Part shown: one piece after another, positions 6,218 through 12,786 of the stretch
Layout of the letters: each line of letters begins with the position of its first letter
How positions within the stretch are numbered: the stretch's first letter is position 1
NCBI GenBank assembly: GCA_002407855.1
Contig: DHPF01000015.1
Span: 165,810-191,551, forward strand
Direction of reading: 5' to 3'
Length of the DNA stretch: 25,742 bases
Source of the DNA: Bacteroidales bacterium UBA5371
GTDB taxonomy: Bacteria > Bacteroidota > Bacteroidia > Bacteroidales > P3
Translations under genes and position numbers: made by a program
The notes under the pieces: generated by a model
What the model was told of the DNA's origin: nothing
Databases searched by the model: none
Seen by the model: the letters and a program-made list of their open reading frames with translations, nothing else

Positions 6218-8542
6218 ATGAAGAAATTATTCCTTTTTTTAGCAATATGCTTTTTAGCAATTCAGATAAATGCTCAAACCGATTCGATTGACATTCAGCA
6301 TTATGATATTAATTTGGATATTAATAATACTATCAAAAATAAACATAAAGGATATTGTATTGTTAAGGCAAAAGTTATTAATCCAACTAATTATATAATA
6401 AAACTCAGCCTTCTAAATCACCAAATTGATTCTATTTATGTCAATGGTTTTCCTGCCATATACTATTATAATACTCCTAATATCAGCATAACTATTCCAA
6501 GTAATGTTCAGAATAATGATATTGTAGATATATGCGTCTGGTATAATGGTTCTCAGGTTATGGAGCTCTATGGTTGGGGTGGAATACATTATAACCCTGA
6601 TATAATCTATTCTTTGAATGTAGCCATTATGGACCCTCAACATTCCTTTGCAAGGAGTTGGTTCCCTGCACAAGATTTGTTTAGTGATAAGGCTTTCTTT
6701 AATCTAAATATTACTACCCAAAGTTCAAGAAAAGCAATCTGTGGTGGTTTGTTAGATAGCATTTCTTCTATTTCCGATTCCTCTTCTTGTTGGCATTGGC
6801 GTATTCCTCAAAGAATAGCTCCATATTTGGTTGCAGTTACCATTGCAGACTATTGTTTGGTTGCTGATACTCTTATTGGAATAGCACAAAATTTCCCTTT
6901 ACAAATCTATTCTTTTGCTGCTGATACTAATGCAGTAAGAGGAAAGATAGGTTTAATTAAAGATGCTTTTCATAATTTGGAAAATAAGTTTGGGGAGTTT
7001 CGTTTCAATAGGGTAGGTTATTGTGTAACACCATTAGGAAGCATGGAGCATGTGGACAATATTAGTTTGGCTCGTAGTGCTGCAATTGGGCAAGGAGATG
7101 CAAATAATAGTAATATTGTTCACGAATTGGGGCATAGTTGGTTTGGTAACTATATGGGAGGTGTTTCAGAACTTGATATGTGGATAAAGGAAGGTTGGAC
7201 TTCTTGGTCAGAGAATTTATCATTTGAGGCTCATTATGGAACTAATTATGCAAAAAACTATTTCAGAAACAATATGGAAATGGTTATTAACCGTCTGCCA
7301 AAAGATGAGGGTTATAGAATTTTATATGGAGTAACGGGAACTGATGTGTATTCCACAACAACATATAGAAAGGGAGCTGCTGTTGTTCACACCCTAAAAG
7401 GTTATTTAGGTGATAGTATTTTTTATCCAGCTGTAAGACAAATGCTAAATACTTATGGATATGATGTAATTAATACTTTTCAAATGAGAGACTTTTTATC
7501 AACGGCAACTAATATTGATTTGACTGATTTCTTTAATTTCTATGTTTTGGATAGTGGTTATAACCATTATTCAATAGCACACAAATCCTTTGAAGGTAAT
7601 AATGCAACCATAAAAATCAATCAAAGAACTATTGCAAATGTTAATGGAGGGTGCAATACAAGCAGGGTTCCAGTAACATTTATTGATGCCAACTGGAATA
7701 AAGAGAAAAGAATTATTAGTTTCAATGGAGAAAGTACAACACAAACAATAGAACTAAGCATTTTGCCTATAAATTGTTTTATAGACCTTGAAGAAGAAAT
7801 TGCTGATGCAACCTTAGATAACTATAAAATAATTGATACTACTTCCTCCTATGTAGAGTTTCCAAATACTTATTTCTATGCTAACGTTAAGTCTAATCCT
7901 GATTCAGTATTTCTGAGAACAACTCTTCATTGGGTGGGAGAGAATGAAAGTAAACCTCTGCCTGCGGGAATAGAGAGAATTAGTAGAAAACACTATTGGA
8001 CAATTGAAGCAGAGGGCTTAAATAAATGCGAAATAGAAGGGAATTTCCATTTTAGAATACTTGCAGGAACAAATAATTTTGATAACGATTTAATTAGTAA
8101 ATACAATTCTTTGGATTCTCTTATCTTGCTTTATAGACCCAATCAAGAAGCTGATTGGATTGCAGTTAAAACAACACGAACTAATAATACATCGGGCTAT
8201 CTTACTTTAAATGCTTTATGGGAAGGCGATTATATTATGGCAGTAGGTGATGTTAATATTATAGGTTTAGATGATATTTCCCAAAATACAGAAACTTCAA
8301 TGAATATATATCCTAACCCAGTTAAAGATAAGTTAAACATAGAGTTTCATAATTTAAATAAGGATGCAAATCTTACAATTGTGGATTATAGTGGTAAAAT
8401 TGTCTATTCAAATATTATTAATAGGGGAATAAAAAATAAACAAATAGATAATATTAATTTATCTTCGGGAATATACATTATTAATGTGATTTCTAATGAC
8501 AAACAAGTTATTTTAAGAGAAAAGATGGTAGTGATAAAATAA
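6218..8542 (+). CDS. Secreted M1-type zinc metallopeptidase with T9SS type A sorting domain
   Basis: A 774-residue protein. A signal peptide (about 1-19, ending INAQ) sends it to the periplasm. The Por/T9SS sorting domain at about 697-774, starting IYPNPVKDKLNI and ending LREKMVVIK, should take it across the outer membrane. The catalytic core carries HELGH (302-306) followed after 18 residues by E325 in WIKEGW, the exact M1/gluzincin HExxH-x18-E spacing. The usual exopeptidase GxMEN motif appears as GSMEH (about 274-278), with Asn replaced by His. Probable role: surface or extracellular peptide hydrolysis. The changed motif leaves it open whether it is a true aminopeptidase. The sigma factor gene starts 64 bases after its stop on the same strand, with no clear terminator between. 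Confidence 0.88.
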   Translation: MKKLFLFLAICFLAIQINAQTDSIDIQHYDINLDINNTIKNKHKGYCIVKAKVINPTNYIIKLSLLNHQIDSIYVNGFPAIYYYNTPNISITIPSNVQNNDIVDICVWYNGSQVMELYGWGGIHYNPDIIYSLNVAIMDPQHSFARSWFPAQDLFSDKAFFNLNITTQSSRKAICGGLLDSISSISDSSSCWHWRIPQRIAPYLVAVTIADYCLVADTLIGIAQNFPLQIYSFAADTNAVRGKIGLIKDAFHNLENKFGEFRFNRVGYCVTPLGSMEHVDNISLARSAAIGQGDANNSNIVHELGHSWFGNYMGGVSELDMWIKEGWTSWSENLSFEAHYGTNYAKNYFRNNMEMVINRLPKDEGYRILYGVTGTDVYSTTTYRKGAAVVHTLKGYLGDSIFYPAVRQMLNTYGYDVINTFQMRDFLSTATNIDLTDFFNFYVLDSGYNHYSIAHKSFEGNNATIKINQRTIANVNGGCNTSRVPVTFIDANWNKEKRIISFNGESTTQTIELSILPINCFIDLEEEIADATLDNYKIIDTTSSYVEFPNTYFYANVKSNPDSVFLRTTLHWVGENESKPLPAGIERISRKHYWTIEAEGLNKCEIEGNFHFRILAGTNNFDNDLISKYNSLDSLILLYRPNQEADWIAVKTTRTNNTSGYLTLNALWEGDYIMAVGDVNIIGLDDISQNTETSMNIYPNPVKDKLNIEFHNLNKDANLTIVDYSGKIVYSNIINRGIKNKQIDNINLSSGIYIINVISNDKQVILREKMVVIK

Positions 8543-8606
8543 AAAAATTACTCTTGATGCTTACTTTTTTTGATTTTTGGTTGTTATTATGGTTGTAAGA
8601 GGATTT

Positions 8607-9182
8607 ATGGAAAGACCTAATGACTTAAAAAAGCTTGTAAATCTTTGTAAAAAGAATAACTCCCAAGCACAGCATGAGCTATTTAAGTGCTATAAAGATA
8701 TGCTTTATGCAATATGTTTGCGGTATTCTACAAGTAGTGCAGAGGCCGAAGATATGTTAATGACTGGTTGGTTGAGAATATTTAGTAAGATAGATTTATT
8801 TGAAGTAAAGAATGATTTTAGACCAGCAGCATTTGAGTCATGGATGAGAAAGATAATTATTAATAATTCCATTAATCAATATAGAATTAATAAACCACAT
8901 ATCCATTTAGAACAATATAATGATGATAAAGAAGATTTAAATACTAAGCCAGTGAATACAAGATTTGCATTTTCAGAAGAACAGCTTATTGAATGTGTGC
9001 AAAAACTGCCTCCTGCCCTACGATTAGTTTTTAATATGTCAGCATTAGACCAATATAGTCATAAGGAAATAAGCGAAGAACTCAATATCACTACCAATAG
9101 TATAAAATCAAATCTATATAAAGCAAGAAAAATATTAAGAGAAGAATTAGAAAAAATAGCATCAGATGAACGATATAGATAA
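8607..9182 (+). CDS. RNA polymerase sigma factor, ECF-type sigma-70
   Basis: A 191-residue protein from the ATG at 8607, which is preceded by AAGAGGA at a proper distance; in-frame upstream starts (TTG 8577, ATG 8589) are possible but less likely. The sigma-2 region (about 22-90) contains DMLYAICLRYSTSSAEAEDM and a WLRIF core-binding stretch. The sigma-4 helix-turn-helix (about 126-182) contains LPPALRLVFNM, YSHKEISEELNITTNSIKS and LYKARKIL. It redirects RNA polymerase to an unknown gene set. The start of the next gene overlaps its end by 17 bases, as is usual for sigma/anti-sigma pairs. Confidence 0.9.
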   Translation: MERPNDLKKLVNLCKKNNSQAQHELFKCYKDMLYAICLRYSTSSAEAEDMLMTGWLRIFSKIDLFEVKNDFRPAAFESWMRKIIINNSINQYRINKPHIHLEQYNDDKEDLNTKPVNTRFAFSEEQLIECVQKLPPALRLVFNMSALDQYSHKEISEELNITTNSIKSNLYKARKILREELEKIASDERYR

Positions 9183-10035
9183 AATATTTAGCAAATTACA
9201 AAACCATCAGGTAGAGGCACCAGATATTTGGGATAAAATTGATGCCCAATTACAAAGTGGAGCAACTACTGGAATGGAAAGTAGTTTAGGAAATAGTTTG
9301 AATAAGGCAGTAACTTCAAAGGTTAGTTCCTCTGTAATTATAAAAGCAGTTACTATTATTGGAGCAATAGGAATAGTTGGTACAGCAACATATTTATTTG
9401 TTAGCGACGATGCCACAAATAGCTTAAACCCAACGCCAATATCAACCAATCATATCCAAGCTCCAACATCCAGCTCTACAATTTCAGAACAAATCTATAC
9501 AAATCCTGTTGAAGACCATGTAGAAATTCCTCAAAATACAAACCAATCCGTTAAAACATCTTCCAATTCAAAAGAAATAGAACAGGTATTTGAACACAAC
9601 GAATACGAAGTTGTGGAGCAAAGGCTTCAAACCATAGCTCCAAGTTCACCAAATATAATAAAACCAATAGAAAGTAGTATTTCAAACCAAAAAACTATAA
9701 CTCCGCAACATATATCTCCATATTCTAATACTGCTGAAAAAGAAAAACATAATTCAGGTGAAAATATTCTTCCTTCAATAATAATTCCAAATGTATTTAC
9801 TCCAAATGGTGATGGAATAAATGACTATTTTGAGATAATAAATATAGAGAAATATCCTCAAAATAATCTAATAATATTTGATAGAACAGGAAATACTATT
9901 GCACGTTATACAGGATATAAAAATAATTTTAATGGTCAGAACTTGCCAGCAGGAACTTATTTCTATAAATTAGAATACAGTCATTTAGAAAAGGTAGAAA
10001 CAAGAGTTGGATGTGTAGAAATACTTAGAAAATAA
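9166..10035 (+). CDS. One-TM protein: anti-sigma-like N-terminus, T9SS type B (gliding motility-associated) C-terminus
   Basis: A 289-residue protein with three parts. The cytoplasmic N-terminus (1-55) contains EAPDIWDKIDAQL, a pattern common in Bacteroidota proteins encoded next to ECF sigma factors. One transmembrane segment (about 57-79) follows. A Ser/Thr/Asn/Pro-rich linker (80-203) leads to a C-terminal domain (205-289) with PNVFTPNGDGIND (208-220), IIFDRTGNTI and LPAGTYFYKLEY, which is the type B T9SS sorting/CHU_C-like domain. There is no cleavable signal peptide, so the C-terminal domain should stay tethered in the periplasm. Gene overlap with the sigma factor supports an anti-sigma or sensor role; this is inference. 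There is no zinc-binding HxxxCxxC motif of the ZAS type. Confidence 0.75.
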   Translation: MNDIDKIFSKLQNHQVEAPDIWDKIDAQLQSGATTGMESSLGNSLNKAVTSKVSSSVIIKAVTIIGAIGIVGTATYLFVSDDATNSLNPTPISTNHIQAPTSSSTISEQIYTNPVEDHVEIPQNTNQSVKTSSNSKEIEQVFEHNEYEVVEQRLQTIAPSSPNIIKPIESSISNQKTITPQHISPYSNTAEKEKHNSGENILPSIIIPNVFTPNGDGINDYFEIINIEKYPQNNLIIFDRTGNTIARYTGYKNNFNGQNLPAGTYFYKLEYSHLEKVETRVGCVEILRK

Positions 10036-10129
10036 TCTTCAAAATAATCTTTTTCAATAAAAATATACACTAAATACTTTTTGTATTAAGAAAAGTTGTT
10101 AATATTGCAAATTATTTTTTGCAGTATAT

Positions 10130-10555
10130 ATGAAACCAAAAGTAAAAGAAACTAAGAAAAGAATTATTATTAGCTTCGCTAAATTAACGCCAGAGCAAAT
10201 GATGCTTTTTAGTGAAGCATATCCAGAAGGATACACAGCAAAATTACAGAAAATCACAAAACCATCATCGGAAGTTATATATGTTGTCCCTTTTGAAACA
10301 GAGGATACAATATACATGGTGAAGGTGGATGTAAAGGTTGATGCCAAACTTACAGAAGAGGAGTTTGATAAAGAAATATTGAAGGCCTCAAAAGGAGTTG
10401 AATTTGATGCTCCAGAGGAAAGAGAAGAGGAGGAGGAAGAAGATAAGCAGGGGAAAGATACCTTTGTTTTGGTGCATGGAGACTATTCCAATAGCGACAT
10501 TAACGAAGAAGATGATGAGGATGACGATGATGAGGATGAAGACGAAGAAAAATAG
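10130..10555 (+). CDS. Conserved hypothetical protein, 141 aa, very acidic C-terminus
   Basis: Two parts are seen. A basic-to-mixed N-terminal domain of about 85 residues has KKRIIISFAKLTPEQMMLF, YPEGYTAKL, EVIYVVPFETEDTIYMVK and VDVKVDAKLTEEEFDKEI. The rest is an almost purely acidic tail (DDEDDDDEDEDEEK at the end). I recall similar proteins in Bacteroidota genomes without a known function. It begins a tight operon: 11 bases separate it from the Mrp gene. The clear sequence conservation pattern of the N-terminal half and a good start make it a real gene. Chaperone-like, Fe-S-related or DNA-mimic roles could all be imagined; none is supported directly. Confidence 0.75.
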   Translation: MKPKVKETKKRIIISFAKLTPEQMMLFSEAYPEGYTAKLQKITKPSSEVIYVVPFETEDTIYMVKVDVKVDAKLTEEEFDKEILKASKGVEFDAPEEREEEEEEDKQGKDTFVLVHGDYSNSDINEEDDEDDDDEDEDEEK

Positions 10556-10566
10556 GAGACAACTCA

Positions 10567-11391
10567 GTGAATATATTTGAAAAAAAGAAAGAAAAAGAGG
10601 AAAAAATAAAGAAATCCATCTCCAAAATTAAACATTTAGTTGCAGTAGGTAGTGGAAAAGGAGGAGTGGGCAAATCAACTGTTGCAGTCAATTTAGCAAT
10701 CTCACTTGCAAAGAAAGGATTTAAAGTCGGATTAGCAGACGTTGATATATATGGACCTTCAATTCCAACCCTTTTCAATATAGAGAACCAAGAAATTATA
10801 GGAAAAGAAATTGATGAAAAATTTTATTTTGAACCCATAGAAAAGTTTGGAGTAAAGTTAATTTCAATAGGATTCTTTGTAGAAAAGCCTTCGGCATTAA
10901 TTTGGAGAGGAGTAATGGCTTCAAATGCCATAACACAACTGCTCTCAGAAACTCTTTGGGGTGAATTGGACTATCTTATATTTGATATGCCACCAGGAAC
11001 AGGCGATATTCAAATAACTATTGCAAAAGAATTTTATCTTAATGCCATACTCTTTGTTTCAACACCACAAGAACTTGCAGTTGCAGACGTAAGAAGGGCA
11101 ATAAATATGTTCCAAAATAAAGATGTTAATGTAGAAATATTGGGATTAGTGGAAAATATGGCATACTTCACTCCAAAAGAACTTCCAAATAACAAATACT
11201 ATATATTTGGTAAAGAAGGCACAAAAAAACTTGCAAAAGAACTTAATCTTGAACTATTAGAACAAATACCAATCACAGAAGACATTTCCTTAACTAACGA
11301 CTCAGGTAACCCAATAAGTTTGGATAATGATAGTTTGGAAGCCCAACACTTTATGAGCTTAGCAACAAAAATAAATAATAAATTAAAGTAA
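10567..11391 (+). CDS. mrp: Mrp/NBP35 family P-loop ATPase (Fe-S cluster carrier), GTG start
   Basis: A 274-residue ATPase thought to carry and deliver Fe-S clusters in the cytoplasm. It has the deviant Walker A GSGKGGVGKST (28-38), switch region DVDIYGPSIPTLF (58-70) and DMPPGTGD (140-147). The start is GTG at 10567 with AGGAG at 10554-10558, eight bases upstream and overlapping the previous stop; no in-frame ATG precedes the P-loop. It lacks the N-terminal DUF59/MIP18-like domain found in many bacterial Mrp proteins. The C-terminal half has ENMAYFTPKELPNNKYYIFG instead of the CxxC-bearing segment, so canonical dimer-bridging cysteines are missing there. The NifU-like gene follows after one base, in line with a cluster assembly and delivery unit. 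Confidence 0.9.
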   Translation: MNIFEKKKEKEEKIKKSISKIKHLVAVGSGKGGVGKSTVAVNLAISLAKKGFKVGLADVDIYGPSIPTLFNIENQEIIGKEIDEKFYFEPIEKFGVKLISIGFFVEKPSALIWRGVMASNAITQLLSETLWGELDYLIFDMPPGTGDIQITIAKEFYLNAILFVSTPQELAVADVRRAINMFQNKDVNVEILGLVENMAYFTPKELPNNKYYIFGKEGTKKLAKELNLELLEQIPITEDISLTNDSGNPISLDNDSLEAQHFMSLATKINNKLK

Positions 11392-11392
11392 T

Positions 11393-11641
11393 ATGACACC
11401 AAAAGAAAAAGAAGAATTAGAAATAAAAGTAAAAGAAGTTCTAAATAAGATAAGACCATATCTTCAAAATGACGGAGGCGACTTACGATTTGTAAAATTG
11501 ACAGATGATAAGGTAGTGTATGTAGAATTACAAGGGCATTGTGGAAGTTGTCCGCATGCAATGATGACACTTAAACAAGGAGTAGAGCAAGCCGTCATAG
11601 AAGAGTTACCAGAAATAAAATCGGTTGAAAGATACATGTAA
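11393..11641 (+). CDS. NifU-like C-terminal domain protein (Fe-S scaffold)
   Basis: An 82-residue single-domain protein of the NifU C-terminal/Nfu type. NDGGDLRFV (26-34) and GHCGSCPHAMMTLK (48-61) show the expected C50-x2-C53 cluster ligands, which in Nfu proteins bind a 4Fe-4S cluster at a dimer interface. It stands alone, without the IscU-like domain. One base separates it from mrp and its stop overlaps the start of the PduO-type gene by one base, so all three are coupled. It is likely to pass clusters to Mrp or apo-targets. Confidence 0.92.
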   Translation: MTPKEKEELEIKVKEVLNKIRPYLQNDGGDLRFVKLTDDKVVYVELQGHCGSCPHAMMTLKQGVEQAVIEELPEIKSVERYM

Positions 11642-12240
11642 TGATATACACCAAAACAGGAGATAAAGGAACAACCTCTTTAATAGGAGGCAAAAGGGTT
11701 AAAAAATATTCCATAAGAGTGGAGAGCTATGGAACATTAGACGAACTCAATTCCCATTTAGGATTAATCAGAGATCTTATTATCAAAAGAGATAGAAAAA
11801 AGGGAAAGACTTTAATTGAAGCAGAAAATAATCCTATATGTGTAGAACTCCTTAAAAACATCAATATCCTTTTTAAAATTCAAAGTATAGTGGCATCATC
11901 TTCTGAAACCAAAGAAGAACAAGAAGAGATATGCAATAAAATGTGGCTTAGCAGGAGAGAGGATATTCAAAATATTGAGAAATCAATAGATGAAATGGAA
12001 GCAAAGCTACCTAAACTCAAATCTTTTGTATTGCCAACAGGTTATTATATATCATCACATATCCATATATGTAGAACAATATGTCGCAGGACAGAAAGAC
12101 AACTTTGCAGATTAAATGACGAGAGTGAGATTTGTGAACAAGTGCTAATATACATCAACCGATTAAGTGATTATCTTTTTTGTCTTGCAAGATACTTAAT
12201 GATACAAAATAAAAGAGATGAAATTCTCTTTAAGTTTTAG
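11641..12240 (+). CDS. ATP:cob(I)alamin adenosyltransferase, PduO type
   Basis: A 199-residue cytoplasmic enzyme that makes adenosylcobalamin from cob(I)alamin and ATP. The N-terminal ATP-binding signature IYTKTGDKGTTSLIGGKR (2-19) leads to YGTLDELNSHLG (30-41). The conserved RRTER (149-153) and YINRLSDYLF (171-180) complete the PduO pattern; length is normal. An extra basic stretch (KRDRKKGKTL, about 49-58) sits in a loop. It ends the Mrp/Nfu operon through a one-base overlap. No cobalamin riboswitch is visible anywhere upstream in the operon, so expression is probably constitutive or tied to Fe-S genes. Confidence 0.92.
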   Translation: MIYTKTGDKGTTSLIGGKRVKKYSIRVESYGTLDELNSHLGLIRDLIIKRDRKKGKTLIEAENNPICVELLKNINILFKIQSIVASSSETKEEQEEICNKMWLSRREDIQNIEKSIDEMEAKLPKLKSFVLPTGYYISSHIHICRTICRRTERQLCRLNDESEICEQVLIYINRLSDYLFCLARYLMIQNKRDEILFKF

Positions 12241-12251
12241 ATTAGCCAAAG

Positions 12252-12289
12252 AAAGATAAGGACTTTTTTCAAAAAGGTCAAATCTTTTT
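12252..12289 (+). terminator. Probable terminator of the Mrp-Nfu-PduO operon
   Basis: An outer pairing AAAGAT (12252-12257) with ATCTTT (12282-12287) encloses an inner stem, GACTTTT (12261-12267) with AAAAGGTC ending at 12279. A T-rich tract follows. The stem contains a wobble and an internal loop, so it is only moderately convincing. Confidence 0.5.
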
Positions 12290-12356
12290 CTATGTAGATT
12301 AAAATTATCAATTATTGAAACTTTTAATCTCATAATCATAATTTTATTACATGAAA

Positions 12357-12412
12357 TTTGTTTATATAAGAAATAATATTACTTTTGCAAAAAAATAAAG
12401 GTAATATATTTG
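12357..12412 (+). promoter_or_regulatory. Two overlapping promoters for the DUF2795-like gene
   Basis: Promoter 1: TTTG 12357-12360, 19-bp spacer, TACTTTTG 12380-12387. Promoter 2: TTTG 12384-12387, 17-bp spacer, TATATTTG 12405-12412. The -7 element of the first contains the upstream box of the second. The ATG is at 12445. Confidence 0.6.
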
Positions 12413-12444
12413 CTTCTTATAATTAATTAAAATATTAGTAAACA

Positions 12445-12666
12445 ATGTATTGGACATTAGAATTGGCTTCAAAATTGGACGATGCTCCTTGGCCAGCAAC
12501 ACGACTGGAACTCTTAGACTATGCAAAAAGAAGTGGGCTTCCTGCTGAAATCATTGAAAATTTAGAAGAAATTGAAGATGAGGATGAGACTTACGAAAGC
12601 ATAGAGGAGATTTGGACTGATTATCCAACTAAGGAGGATTTCTTCTTTCATGAAGATGAGTACTAA
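12445..12666 (+). CDS. DUF2795-like small protein, 73 aa
   Basis: A 73-residue acidic protein starting MYWTLELASKLDDAPWPATR, followed by ELLDYAKRSGLP and an acidic stretch, and ending YPTKEDFFFHEDEY. I recognise this from near-identical small proteins kept across Bacteroidota and from the general DUF2795 pattern (APWPATxxELIxYAxxxGAP). The function is unknown. It is transcribed alone, with its own promoters and a strong terminator, which fits a well-expressed small protein. Confidence 0.85.
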   Translation: MYWTLELASKLDDAPWPATRLELLDYAKRSGLPAEIIENLEEIEDEDETYESIEEIWTDYPTKEDFFFHEDEY

Positions 12667-12685
12667 TTTTTATTGGTAGTTTAGA

Positions 12686-12719
12686 AAGGCGTCTTAATTT
12701 AATTAGGACGCTTTTTTTT
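12686..12719 (+). terminator. Rho-independent terminator after the DUF2795-like gene
   Basis: GCGTC (12689-12693) pairs with GACGC (12707-12711), the stem continuing inward through TTAA/TTAG with a wobble; a run of eight T follows. Confidence 0.8.
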
Positions 12720-12740
12720 ATTTAAATGATTTTCTTTTAC

Positions 12741-12748
12741 TAACTTTG
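12741..12748 (+). promoter_or_regulatory. Candidate -7 element for the subtilase gene
   Basis: TAACTTTG fits TAnnTTTG, 38 bases before the ATG at 12787. No clear TTTG box lies at the expected distance; that spot is the T run of the preceding terminator. Confidence 0.45.
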
Positions 12749-12786
12749 CTGTTTGATTTAGAACGTTTCTAATAAATAATATAGAT

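Noticed and set aside
8577..8606. Start of the sigma factor at TTG 8577 or ATG 8589.
   Set aside because: The ATG at 8607 has an AAGAGGA stretch ahead and gives a normal family N-terminus.
8543..8606. A fourth, degenerate copy of the repeat (ACTCTTGAT near 8550).
   Set aside because: The match is about 9-10 bases with no periodic unit; not more than chance in this base composition.
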